A program made the position numbers and the translations under genes. The notes beneath the pieces are model-generated. The model was not told where the DNA came from, ran no database searches, and saw only the letters and a program-made list of their open reading frames with translations. From NCBI GenBank assembly GCA_965262255.1, contig OZ253505.1:186001-250000 (forward strand): 64,000 bases of DNA, written 5' to 3'. Source of the DNA: JANQQC01 sp965262255. Lineage in GTDB: Bacteria > Pseudomonadota > Alphaproteobacteria > Caulobacterales > Hyphomonadaceae. Positions 29,301 to 37,794 of the stretch are shown here, in pieces; within the stretch, counting starts at the first letter, position 1, and every line of letters starts with the position of its first letter.

Positions 29301-31444
29301 TTTCGGCCCGCTAGATCATAGGTGATTTCCTCAACATAACCTGACGGCTTAGTAATCTTGGTAACCCACCCATTGTCATCAATTTCCTTTAGTAACGTAG
29401 CGCCGTTTTCAAATTCTGTCCTCTGGGGAATACCGCGCTTATGACTATGAAAACTAGTTGTTTCATCTCCGCCGTTTCGTTCTGCTATGAGACGAGAGCT
29501 TGACCAGCGGAACCTCATGTACTCAGATCCCATTCGAGTCTCCAAAACTTTGTTTCCGTTGGCATCATGCGATTGACCTAGTATCTCCTTACCATTAACT
29601 GTTCGAGTTTTTACAAGACCCAATATCCATTTGGTTTTGTTATGAGTGTAAGCAGTCTGTTCTATTCGCGAGCCAGTTTGAAGAGTCGAAGATTTGGTAG
29701 TCTTGGTTGGAAAACCATAGGAGTCATGCTCATGTTTCGTCGTGTAGGTTGCCCCGTCCAGTTTCACTACTTCTTTTGTAAGGCGGGTTCGGTGTTCTGC
29801 AAGACGTTGATTCAAATGTTCCCGATTCCAAGCTTTTCCTATCGGTTTGCTTGAATGTTCGTACGCGTACTCGATCTTCTTCGCTGCCTTAGTGCTACCT
29901 TTAGCGAATATCTCTTTTGAGATAAGTAACCCAGTGTCGGTAAGGCTCCTACCAACCATATAAACCCTTTTTGAACCATCTGGGTAAATGGTAGTTCGTT
30001 TTTTAGGTTTTGAAATATCGACATAAACCGGTTTGTTAGCGTTTTTGTGGACTGTTTGGGGCGAATTCGAGGTTAGACCAGGGTTAAACTCGTCACCTTC
30101 ATCGTATGAAAAATTCCAGATTTCTCTATTGTTCTTCTCGTCTGTAACAGTCAACTTCGTCACCGCTGAGGAGAAATAAGTGGAGAAATTTCCGTGTTTA
30201 GAGGTGCCATCAGCAATGGACTTAGTCTGTACCGTACGCGGAGATGGCGTAAGATGAGGTTTCGTGACGGGCTCGAGGCATGCTGCCCGATGCGAGGTAC
30301 TCCTGTGACCGATGGGGGATTCTGCTTCAACAAAATTCACGATCTTCTTTGTTACTATGTTCACAACAAGTCCAGTTGGATACCTAATTCTCGCGTTCGT
30401 TCCGAATTCGCAACGTCTTGCGTACTCGTTTTTTCGATGTTTGTATAAACCCTCTAGACCATCATACTCATAGAAGAGACCTGTATGATATATCCCTGCC
30501 TTGGTAAGAATCTTTTGTCCTCTTTCACTAGTGGATTTGTACCGATAATAAATGATCCGCTTTGTTGTAGTCTTCGAGTCAGGGTTCGCAACTGCACATT
30601 CAAGAGTTCCGTCGCGGTTGTAAACCATCTTAATCACCCTATTGTCGTTACTATATATCTTGGTCAAACGCTTGTGTCTGTCATAGTCAAATTTCACATT
30701 GTTTCCGTGAGGATCAGTGATCAAAGTGATCAGCATGGCATGCTTTTTCATTCCATTCTTTGTCTCCAAAATACTTACCTGACCAAACTCATACTTAATT
30801 CCGTCCGTCGTAATCACAGTCCATTTGCAAGAATTGCCACTCTTTACCTGCTTAATCTTCATCGATTCCGCAGTTGAGTATTTCGGCGAGCTTATTCCAA
30901 AAAGACTACTATTGGAAGTTCCCGCCGTTTTCAACAGGTTCAGCTTCTTACCGTTTATGTAAACAATCGGCGCAACAAACAGTTCGGACTTGGCTCCTAG
31001 TTCAGTTGAGTCAGAAATACATCCCGCTGTTCCGCTTGAACTTATCGAAGGAAGAAGAATGTAAGGTAAATCAACATTCCAGTTTGCCAACCCGCGGGAA
31101 GTTGTCGACGCAGGATTGCCGAGAAAACTAGGGCGATTCGGGTCGCTGTCTATAACGCGAGTGAATTTTACAGGTAAAGCTGAATTTCCCGGTATATCAA
31201 TATCGGTATGTCTCAATACTAACTCACCAGTACTGATGTTGATTCGGGAGTCTTTGTCGGGAATGCCAAACTCGCTCAGTCGCTGCTCGTCAATAGTTGT
31301 ATCGTTTGCTTCATGGTCATAAAGCAGTCGCCGCAAGCCGTCCTGAACCCAATGCTGACTATATCCAACCGGCGCAACCATAAGACTCAACGCAATCAAG
31401 AGCGTTATGGCGCGGCGATGAAACTCTGAGAATTTACGATGCAT
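26375..31444 (-). CDS. YD-repeat (RHS-like) surface protein without a toxin tip
   Basis: A 1689-residue exported protein. A signal peptide (about residues 1-29, ending PVGYSQ) is followed by an N-terminal beta domain (SRINISTGELVLRHTDIDIPG) and many YD/RHS repeats (YDLAGRKTEIDRVG, YDELGREIFRSF, YDVLGRKTEEREP). A Thr/Pro/Ser spacer made by a minisatellite comes next, then a CPPNEVWNGSEC module, more YD repeats and the RHS-core ending RFYSSKIGRYLAPKFFRYSS, with NYYSLVGNNPVNY. Only about 30 residues follow the core, so no polymorphic toxin domain is attached. It may be an adhesin or a shell that lost its effector. The protease-like lipoprotein gene is directly downstream. Confidence 0.85.
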   Translation of the reverse strand: MHRKFSEFHRRAITLLIALSLMVAPVGYSQHWVQDGLRRLLYDHEANDTTIDEQRLSEFGIPDKDSRINISTGELVLRHTDIDIPGNSALPVKFTRVIDSDPNRPSFLGNPASTTSRGLANWNVDLPYILLPSISSSGTAGCISDSTELGAKSELFVAPIVYINGKKLNLLKTAGTSNSSLFGISSPKYSTAESMKIKQVKSGNSCKWTVITTDGIKYEFGQVSILETKNGMKKHAMLITLITDPHGNNVKFDYDRHKRLTKIYSNDNRVIKMVYNRDGTLECAVANPDSKTTTKRIIYYRYKSTSERGQKILTKAGIYHTGLFYEYDGLEGLYKHRKNEYARRCEFGTNARIRYPTGLVVNIVTKKIVNFVEAESPIGHRSTSHRAACLEPVTKPHLTPSPRTVQTKSIADGTSKHGNFSTYFSSAVTKLTVTDEKNNREIWNFSYDEGDEFNPGLTSNSPQTVHKNANKPVYVDISKPKKRTTIYPDGSKRVYMVGRSLTDTGLLISKEIFAKGSTKAAKKIEYAYEHSSKPIGKAWNREHLNQRLAEHRTRLTKEVVKLDGATYTTKHEHDSYGFPTKTTKSSTLQTGSRIEQTAYTHNKTKWILGLVKTRTVNGKEILGQSHDANGNKVLETRMGSEYMRFRWSSSRLIAERNGGDETTSFHSHKRGIPQRTEFENGATLLKEIDDNGWVTKITKPSGYVEEITYDLAGRKTEIDRVGVYADTTITYTDPVEGIYHARAGMIQKAKGIVKTETTGEHNQKQIKKTTFDWYGNPILIETRDVTNEVSVFVRFEYDELGREIFRSFPSYSSTETSGFRTKYDVLGRKTEEREPVEPFVKKSYKFLSNNRVRTTDAEGNSTTVTRSGYGSPDDGEEIKIVEPNGRTVYKRYDKWQNQIEERHVGAGKTRTSKFRYNARHQLCFESYPDKGTKSSEYDDSGRVSREEYGVNENYVCPTPTRVVITSLNPKRVCTTTTRWVEIGDWWEPDFVERTETICKDVYKKTKIEKAKAVTPSTTPSTTPSTTPSTTPSTTPSTTPSTTPSTTPSTTPSTTPSTTPSTTPSTTPSTTPSTTPSTTPSTTPSTTPSTTPSTPQNKCPPNEVWNGSECIGIGNTYLNESAESGVLTTYNAFGQEIFIDFPSENTPDIRKTYDLEGRVTKIVRGNVTLEYSYGKRGELLTEKLSIIETDENNNTTTKTFKVTYTYNSTGGRSSYRTPLNRLVLYSLNAFNQPTKLTVTGLTYISNVKYHANGDIETALLHNTNKSKNKETIKLTSTINSQMLQSGYKLGEGSNTVFSFSSTYDKNNRVKTVKRLAGTVTLGSREFGYDSMNQVISVTADGNKIAFSFDLFENLLSRTEPEEIQRNKFSLSNGKLEQTEVASADSPDDSISTISVSHDKRGRITQFGKFALVYDDSNRIYSVNETKFAQSNLYDGNFNRVKAFFIEKPNNNSSSSSSQSSRTIYFFTSLSGHQLHRSVNGVNLSETSILYGEDPEDYDLIQFGNSLTLRFGDCATWTIQNSQNNIFIFLKPDKSLDSFTSADPFANPLDGSPLSEKSCESHPVLTPIWPFPFGPINITSPDPGNANLLSSNSQGSTKYIYRNVLPDSVTQFLLLPTSRFYSSKIGRYLAPKFFRYSSGISQVSTNYYSLVGNNPVNYHYRFNVENSKVELDSLGSTNSKGSESSFEYLRR
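28173..28400. repeat. 12-bp minisatellite, 19 units
   Basis: Nineteen exact-length units of consensus GGTGTGGTTGAA (plus strand) encode a TPST/PSTT four-residue repeat in the YD-repeat gene on the minus strand. Eleven consecutive units (7-17) are identical. The unit pair ending GAG-GGAGTGGTTGAA occurs twice, at units 5-6 and 18-19, showing that larger blocks were copied. Unit number probably varies between strains. A multiple-of-three unit keeps the frame open. Confidence 0.95.
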
Positions 31445-31956
31445 TGTTCGTTCCTCAGCCTTTTTCCGCGATAGAATACGTCCAGCAACGAGAAAGACTG
31501 GTCAAATATGCGTCAATCCGTCGCTGGATACCGAGTGACCATTGTCACGAAATTTTGGCTGTTGTCAACTAAATTCCTCCAAACCCAAATTATTTTCATT
31601 CATCAACTTCCTCAAACTTAGAGCAATTTTCGATCTCCAAATCTCGTAAACTTCGAGTTGAGACGGCGTGGTATGACATCACATATAACCTGAACCTACG
31701 TTGTAGCAAAATTCTGAATTTTGCTGATCTGCATTCAAGTATGAAGTATGATGATCCCAAAAAAATAACCAAACTTACTTGGTGTTGTCGCAACGATCGG
31801 AAACTTGTATTTTTGGAGTAACCATAGAGGGGTTTTGAGTAGTGACTACGACATCGGAGCGTCAATACCAGAGGGATGCCTGCTCTATCTCATGCGTATG
31901 CTGTCTCCTGTTCGAGATAGTGTAAAGTTAACTTCAAAAAAACTGGAACTTTGAAA
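31445..31956. other. upstream region of the YD-repeat gene
   Basis: About 510 bases without a convincing gene. It should hold the promoter of the large surface-protein gene; the only clear structure is a perfect palindrome at 31706-31724. Confidence 0.5.
31706..31724. promoter_or_regulatory. perfect 19-bp palindrome, possible operator
   Basis: GCAAAATTC at 31706-31714 and GAATTTTGC at 31716-31724 pair perfectly around a single T. The one-base centre cannot form a hairpin loop, so a dimeric protein site is more likely than a terminator. It lies about 260 bases upstream of the YD-repeat gene start. Confidence 0.4.
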
Positions 31957-31994
31957 AAAGTTTCCTTGGCAATTTAAAATCTCAAGGAAACTTT
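31957..31994 (-). terminator. rho-independent terminator, minus strand
   Basis: AAAGTTTCCTTG (31957-31968) and its exact complement CAAGGAAACTTT (31983-31994) form a 12-bp stem with a 14-base loop. On the minus strand the stem runs into six T. It would end transcripts from the methyltransferase gene about 250 bases upstream. Confidence 0.65.
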
Positions 31995-32239
31995 CACCTA
32001 AACTTGAATCTTCGGATCAAAATTGATACTAGGGCAGTTACGAATCCGGTTAGGATTCCTTTTGTCGATCGACTGATTTAACTTTTGGTAGACCTTAGGT
32101 TATAATTATTGTTTTCCAGTCTCCTAGCAGGTGCCTGAATAGAAACTATAGCCTATCAATAATCTGCAAATGGTACGAAACTGATCCAACGGTTACGGTT
32201 TGAATCCCTTAAAATTTGAAAAAGTCCAGTCTAGACGCT

Positions 32240-33100
32240 CTAATTCTGCTGACACGAAACTAACCAGCAGGATGCATCCATCCATATTTCGTCGTTTACC
32301 CCTTTATGGTTGCTCAACAATTCAGTCAACGCTGCTTTCACCGGTGCTTCTTCTAGTCCTTGTTCGCTCAGTACTCGCGCCAACGGTCCGAGTGTCATCA
32401 TAAATTTTGCACTCTCGTCAACGGTGGTTCCCGGTAGTTGAAGCTGTGTATCAATAGATTCAATGTTTATTTTTGACCAACCGGCATTGCTCAGAATAGA
32501 GCTTACGCGGTCTTTGTCTGCAAACGCAAACGGACCCGGCGCTAGCGGATCCGGTGCAGGAAGTGGCTCTTTAAGGAGTGGAATGGCCGCTCTCAAAGGT
32601 GCGGATGCCCACGCATTCAACTTGATACTCTGCCAACAAGTGAAGATAAGTCTTCCATTAGCAGTCACGGAACGCCGCAAATTGTCGAACGCCAAAACAG
32701 GATCTTCAAAAAACATAACACCAAATCTCGACACCATCGTTTGAACTGGGCTATCGAATAGATGGGAACTAGCATCGGCTTGGAGAAACCTAACAGGTAA
32801 GTTCGCTTTCTTCGCTCTCAAGCGAGCGACTTCAAGAAGCGGTTCCGATATGTCTATTCCGTAGATTCCTTCACAGTCCGGCATTGATCTAGCGATCGTC
32901 AGTGAAACAGCACCTGCTCCACATCCTATGTCCAAGACAGAGTCTAAAGTATCTTTTTCCGCGACCTTTTCAACAAGTTGCCTACAGAACTCCGAAAGCA
33001 TCCTGTCTAGCTGTTCGGCCTGAGTTGCCCAGTTGTGACCTGCCTGACCGTTCCAGTATTCGATCTGTGACGAGTTTTGCATGTTTGTTACCTTTAACAA
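32240..33100 (-). CDS. SAM-dependent class I methyltransferase
   Basis: A 286-residue methyltransferase of the Ubie/type-11 class. Motif I (SAM binding) is VLDIGCGAGAVSLTIAR near residues 54-70, followed by an acidic loop (YGIDISEPLLEVAR) and FLQADASSHLF. The substrate cannot be read from the sequence. It lies alone in the accessory block between sdhE and recG. The start at 33100 or a second Met five residues on are both possible. Confidence 0.85.
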   Translation of the reverse strand: MLKVTNMQNSSQIEYWNGQAGHNWATQAEQLDRMLSEFCRQLVEKVAEKDTLDSVLDIGCGAGAVSLTIARSMPDCEGIYGIDISEPLLEVARLRAKKANLPVRFLQADASSHLFDSPVQTMVSRFGVMFFEDPVLAFDNLRRSVTANGRLIFTCWQSIKLNAWASAPLRAAIPLLKEPLPAPDPLAPGPFAFADKDRVSSILSNAGWSKINIESIDTQLQLPGTTVDESAKFMMTLGPLARVLSEQGLEEAPVKAALTELLSNHKGVNDEIWMDASCWLVSCQQN

Positions 33101-33278
33101 GTCTCTATAAGAAAACTTTACTCCTAAGACAGTTTAGTCTAACATTACGAACTTTGCAAAGAACTTTTTTGCATTCTCCGCACTTAAAAATTCCTCCAAT
33201 CCTAAACCTCCCAGACTTGAAGCCTAAAGGCTGTGTCCTATATCTAATTACACTATCTCTCTACGTCAGGAAACTGTC

Positions 33279-34928
33279 ATGAACGCAATTATCTCTAAAC
33301 CTCAATCTGAATCATTCATACAGCTGATCGATAAGATTCGGTCGGGCGAACTAAAGTTACCAAAGTTTCAAAGAAAATTCGTCTGGAGTACACAAAAAAC
33401 GGCTGACTTACTTGACAGTATCCTTAAAGGGTTTCCAATTGGAACATTCATCATTTGGGAAACCAACGAGAAGTTCAACGAACACAGAAACATCGGTGAG
33501 GTTGATCTCCCAAATACCCCATCTAACAAAGATACATTATACGTACTTGATGGACAACAGCGTATAACCTCTTTGTTTGCTGCATGCAACGGTGCATTAG
33601 TCGAACAACCCAACAAAAAAACGGGGCTAACCTACAAGAACATTGTGGTAAACCTTAACGTTAGGGGTAATAATAGCAATGAAAAAATTGTAACTTATAA
33701 ACCTATATACGACCGATATATTCCTTTGACAGAGGTTATAAACTTTGGTATCGATCAAACAATAGAACTCATAAATAGGTTTTCGAAAGATGAGCTTAAA
33801 CTCATCAATCACTATCACCAGTCGTTTACTACTTACAATTTTTCGACAGTTTTTCTTCAGAATGCCGATATAGACTCCGCCGTCGAGGTGTTCACTCGAT
33901 TAAATACCGGTGGACAATCCTTGAAGGTATTTGACATTATGGTAGCGAAGACTTACGATGAGCATCAAAACTTTGACATGCAAGAAAAATGGCAAAAACT
34001 GCTAACGAAACTTGAAAAAGTTAATTATGGTGAAATTAAAAATTCAATAATTTTAGGTCTCCTGGTATTTATGTGTGACAACAATAAGTCATGTGTTCGT
34101 TCCAACATACTGAGGTTAGACAAACAATTTATAATAGACAATTGGGATAAAGCCGAATCGGCTATAATCGCTAGCGTAGAGCATTTTCGAACCGAATACA
34201 GAATTCCAAATTCTGCATTGCTTCCTTCAGACTCTCTATTGGTACCTTTTTCATATTTCTTCTATAGAAAGAGAATTCTAAACGAGGGAAAACCAGAACA
34301 TCTGAAAAACACTCCTACCTCCATCGAAAGTAGGTTGCTTAGAGAGTTTTTCTGGCGAAATTCTTTATCTCAACGTTACTCAGCTGCTCAAGAAACACGC
34401 GTAAGTAAGGATATTGGGAGAATTGAAAAAATTCTGAAAGAGCAAAGACCTACTTACGAGGAAACTCCGAATAGCTATCTACATCCGGAACGGTTGATTG
34501 AAACTCCGTTTAAGTCTTCTGACGGATTCTCGAAAGCGTTTCTATGTCTACTATCGTACTATCAACCAAAAGATTTCGATACAAATGGAGTTGTTCATCT
34601 AAACGATTTAACCTTGTTAAAGAAGAATAAAATGAATGTTCATCATTTTTTTCCAAAGGCATTTTTGAAAAAAAAGGGTATTGGTAATGAAAACAGTTTA
34701 ATGAATGTTACATTGATTAGTGATAATTTGAACAAAAACAAAATTAAAACTAAGTCACCAAAGGAGTATATTGAAAGATTCTCTGAATCTAATTCGGATA
34801 TAGAACGTTCATTAAAATCTCACTTGATCGAGTTGAATGGGTTTGGAATTCAAAGTAACAATTATAGTTTGTTTTTGAAAAAACGGGCTGAGCTGGTACT
34901 CGGTAAATTGAAGGAAAGAATAAGCTAA
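33279..34928 (+). CDS. DUF262 protein with C-terminal HNH motif (GmrSD-like)
   Basis: A 549-residue cytoplasmic protein. The N-terminal DUF262 domain has FVWSTQKTADLLDSILKGFP and the signature VLDGQQR at residues 90-95 (ParB-like NTPase motif). The C-terminal part has NVHHFFPKAFLKKKG near residue 453 and NKNKIKTKSPKEYI, the His-Asn-type nuclease motif seen in DUF262/DUF1524 proteins. Related proteins (GmrSD, BrxU, SspE) cut modified phage DNA. This one joins both parts in one chain and has no partner gene. Its coding sequence is more AT-rich than recG next to it, which suggests transfer. Confidence 0.85.
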   Translation: MNAIISKPQSESFIQLIDKIRSGELKLPKFQRKFVWSTQKTADLLDSILKGFPIGTFIIWETNEKFNEHRNIGEVDLPNTPSNKDTLYVLDGQQRITSLFAACNGALVEQPNKKTGLTYKNIVVNLNVRGNNSNEKIVTYKPIYDRYIPLTEVINFGIDQTIELINRFSKDELKLINHYHQSFTTYNFSTVFLQNADIDSAVEVFTRLNTGGQSLKVFDIMVAKTYDEHQNFDMQEKWQKLLTKLEKVNYGEIKNSIILGLLVFMCDNNKSCVRSNILRLDKQFIIDNWDKAESAIIASVEHFRTEYRIPNSALLPSDSLLVPFSYFFYRKRILNEGKPEHLKNTPTSIESRLLREFFWRNSLSQRYSAAQETRVSKDIGRIEKILKEQRPTYEETPNSYLHPERLIETPFKSSDGFSKAFLCLLSYYQPKDFDTNGVVHLNDLTLLKKNKMNVHHFFPKAFLKKKGIGNENSLMNVTLISDNLNKNKIKTKSPKEYIERFSESNSDIERSLKSHLIELNGFGIQSNNYSLFLKKRAELVLGKLKERIS

Positions 34929-34959
34929 AAGCGGATTCATCTATATTCACAAAATTACC

Positions 34960-37014
34960 ATGAGAAGTCCTGTCCTAAACTCGCTGTATGCGTCACTCAA
35001 CTCATTGCCGGGTGTTGGGGCAAAGATAGAAGAGACGTTTGTCAAACTTGTTGGAGGAAACCGAGTTTTTGACTTGCTTTTCCATGTGCCTGTCGAGTGG
35101 ATCAATCGCCTTAACACAGTTACGATAGCAAAAGCCAACGTTGGAGATATAGCGACTATATACACAACGGTCGTAAGACACAACCCGCCCAGCCGAAAAG
35201 GTCTCCCTTATCGTATCTCGGCACAAGATAACACAGGACAAATTACAATTGTTTACTTTAATTTCAACAAATATACTCTTGAAAAAGAGTTCCCTGTTGG
35301 GACAGAAGTCATAGTTTCTGGAAAAGTTGATGAATACCAAAGATATCTTCAGATGGTTCATCCGGATCATATGGTGAATAAAGCAAAATCTGAAAACTTT
35401 CCTTGGGTCGAACCCAAATATAGACTTACAGCAGGTTTGCAGAATTGGCGAGTCCATAGAACAATCCAACACGCCATCACCACTATTCCGGACTCGTTTC
35501 CGGAATGGATTGACGAAACCATAATTGTCGAAAAAGGCTGGCCTTCCTTCAAAAACGCATTGTCGACACTTCACATCCCCGACGAATTTAATGTTGAAAA
35601 GTTTGAACGTGCTAGGATGAGGTTAGCTTATGACGAAGTCCTGGCTAGAGCTATCGTCTCCGCTCGCTCTAGAAAGAAAAGACGGGAAGCAAAAATTGCT
35701 CCTATTCCCGAGTCTCCAGAACAGATACAAGCGCTTTTAACTTCACTTCCCTTCAAACCTACTAAAGCACAAAACAAAGCCTTCGGAGAAATCAGCAATG
35801 ATATGAACCAGGGCATTCCCATGCGTAGGTTACTTCAAGGAGATGTCGGCTCAGGTAAGACACTTGTTGGCGCAATGGCTAGCGTCCAATGTCTCGCAAG
35901 CGACTTGCAGGTAGCGTTTATGGCTCCTACTGAAGTATTAGCCCGCCAACAATATGATTCCCTCAGTAAACTCTTGTCTCCTCTAGGTTATCAAGTAGGG
36001 GTATTGACTGGACGTGATAAAGGTAAAACTAGAGACGGCACTCTCATGGGACTCTCCGACGGAACGATCCAAGTTATAGTTGGTACACATGCATTGTTTC
36101 AAACAAAAGTCGCCTTTAGAAATCTCGGACTAATCATAATTGACGAACTTCAACGTTTCGGCACTGAAAATCGTAACAGCCTCGCAAAGAAAGCTGATGA
36201 TCCACATATCCTCATTATGAGCGCTACACCAATTCCTAGAACATTAGAAATGGCGGAGTATGGCGATGCTGACAGTTCAATCATTGACGAAAAACCTATA
36301 GGCCGCCTTCCAATAAAAACTCGTGCTTTGCCCGACACTCGAATGGACAAAATTGTTTCTGCGATTCGGCGAGCTGTTTCTAAAGGAAATCGCGTCTACT
36401 GGATTTGCCCGCGAGTTGAAGATGACGACAGCGGTGCAGTCGAAAGACAAAAAGATTTGTCAGGTCGACTCAGAGTTCCGGTAGGTCTCGTTCACGGACG
36501 AATGAAAGCCATCGATAAGGACGAATCACTTGAACAGTTTCGACTCGGAGAAGTAAAGGTTCTTGTCGCGACAACGGTAGTAGAAGTGGGAGTCGATGTT
36601 CCAGAAGCGACAATTATGATTATAGAAGGAGCTGAAAATTTTGGATTGGCGCAACTTCATCAGCTAAGAGGCCGCGTTGGTCGAGGTTCAGCTGAAAGCT
36701 ATTGCCTGCTGATGTATACCGACCCGTTGAGTGATATTGCTCGTAAACGACTGGACACATTAAGGCGAACAGAAGATGGATTTAAACTTGCCGAGGCCGA
36801 TTTAGAACTTCGCGGGCCAGGCGATACGCTCGGTGTCAAGCAATCCGGAGTCGTAGGGTACAAATTTGTGGAGTTTCCCAACCACAAACCTCTTTTCCGA
36901 CTTGCCCGCGACGAAGCCAGAAAACTAGTTAGTCACTGGACAGATGAAGACACCCCGCAACAAGAAAACATTAAGATGTTGCTTTCTTTGTTGAGTCCGG
37001 TTCGTCAGAGATAG
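34960..37014 (+). CDS. recG: ATP-dependent DNA helicase RecG
   Basis: A 684-residue RecG, the usual length. It remodels stalled replication forks and Holliday junctions. The N-terminal wedge/OB domain (about residues 1-200) is followed by the helicase with Walker A GDVGSGKTLVGAM (residues 294 onward), IIIDELQRFG near 393, SATPIPRT, and the second RecA lobe with QLRGRVGRGSAESYC. The start ATG is 31 bases after the DUF262 gene. The 3' end overlaps the convergent DUF502 gene by 44 bases. Confidence 0.97.
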   Translation: MRSPVLNSLYASLNSLPGVGAKIEETFVKLVGGNRVFDLLFHVPVEWINRLNTVTIAKANVGDIATIYTTVVRHNPPSRKGLPYRISAQDNTGQITIVYFNFNKYTLEKEFPVGTEVIVSGKVDEYQRYLQMVHPDHMVNKAKSENFPWVEPKYRLTAGLQNWRVHRTIQHAITTIPDSFPEWIDETIIVEKGWPSFKNALSTLHIPDEFNVEKFERARMRLAYDEVLARAIVSARSRKKRREAKIAPIPESPEQIQALLTSLPFKPTKAQNKAFGEISNDMNQGIPMRRLLQGDVGSGKTLVGAMASVQCLASDLQVAFMAPTEVLARQQYDSLSKLLSPLGYQVGVLTGRDKGKTRDGTLMGLSDGTIQVIVGTHALFQTKVAFRNLGLIIIDELQRFGTENRNSLAKKADDPHILIMSATPIPRTLEMAEYGDADSSIIDEKPIGRLPIKTRALPDTRMDKIVSAIRRAVSKGNRVYWICPRVEDDDSGAVERQKDLSGRLRVPVGLVHGRMKAIDKDESLEQFRLGEVKVLVATTVVEVGVDVPEATIMIIEGAENFGLAQLHQLRGRVGRGSAESYCLLMYTDPLSDIARKRLDTLRRTEDGFKLAEADLELRGPGDTLGVKQSGVVGYKFVEFPNHKPLFRLARDEARKLVSHWTDEDTPQQENIKMLLSLLSPVRQR

Positions 37015-37723
37015 GTTTTTTGGATACCTCCTTTTGAAATGCCTCTACCTGTGATTTCGGAACGACTAATCCACCTGACAATATCATCTTAGCTCCGTCT
37101 TCCATACTCATGTCGAGGTCTTTAACTTGGTCGCGATGGGAGAATACTAAGAAGCCCGAAGTCGGATTCGGCGATGTCGGAACAAAAACGCCGATATAGT
37201 CGTCTCCAAGTTTTTCAGCTATCTCACCCTTTGCCTCGGACGACACAAACCCTACACACCAAAGACCTTTTCTGGGATATTCGACCAGCACACAACTATT
37301 AAACTTTACAGTTTGACTGTTACCAATAACGTTGAATAGCTGTCGCAAACTAGCATAGATAGTTTTCACAACAGGAATATGGTCAATAATCCGATCCCCA
37401 AGGCCAATAATCGAACGTCCAATGAAATTTGCTCCAATTGCGCCAAGAATTGTCAAAGACACCAGTAGAATCAACAATCCAAACCCAGGAACGGCATAGT
37501 CAAGATTCAATAATCTTTCTGGCTTCAGTTCCGGGGGTATTAGCGGAAGGACCACCTGATCTATCGTGGTTATGATGAACTGGAGTATGTACACAGTTAC
37601 CGCGATTGGTGCAACAATCACCATGCCAGCGATAAACCGACCTCTAAGCCAGCGGAAGATGTTCAAACGCGGCTTCTTTTGTGTATCCTTGTTTTCAGTT
37701 TTGTTTTTTTCTTTCTTCGCCAT
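36971..37723 (-). CDS. DUF502 inner-membrane protein
   Basis: A 250-residue protein of the DUF502 family. Two membrane helices near residues 30-55 and 79-105 are followed by DHIPVVKTIYASLRQLFNVIG and VLVEYPRKGLWCVGFVS, both hallmarks. VPTSPNPTSGFLVF is the conserved core. The function is unknown; plant homologues (LCV/COV-type) are membrane proteins. The charged ends are probably cytoplasmic. It converges on recG with a 44-base coding overlap. This pairing is frequent in alphaproteobacteria. Confidence 0.9.
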   Translation of the reverse strand: MAKKEKNKTENKDTQKKPRLNIFRWLRGRFIAGMVIVAPIAVTVYILQFIITTIDQVVLPLIPPELKPERLLNLDYAVPGFGLLILLVSLTILGAIGANFIGRSIIGLGDRIIDHIPVVKTIYASLRQLFNVIGNSQTVKFNSCVLVEYPRKGLWCVGFVSSEAKGEIAEKLGDDYIGVFVPTSPNPTSGFLVFSHRDQVKDLDMSMEDGAKMILSGGLVVPKSQVEAFQKEVSKKPISDEPDSTKKATS

Positions 37724-37794
37724 TGAGAAAAGTCTCCGATCCTAAAACTTGTGTAGAGTATACCCTCCCATTTCATTTTACCGTGGCAAAAGGA

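Noticed and set aside
31596..31865. 89-residue minus-strand frame upstream of the YD-repeat gene
   Set aside because: No recognisable content or ribosome site; it contains the palindrome and probably lies in the promoter region.
32185..32215. Possible tRNA T-arm (GGTTTGAATCCC)
   Set aside because: No matching acceptor, D or anticodon arms could be placed around it.
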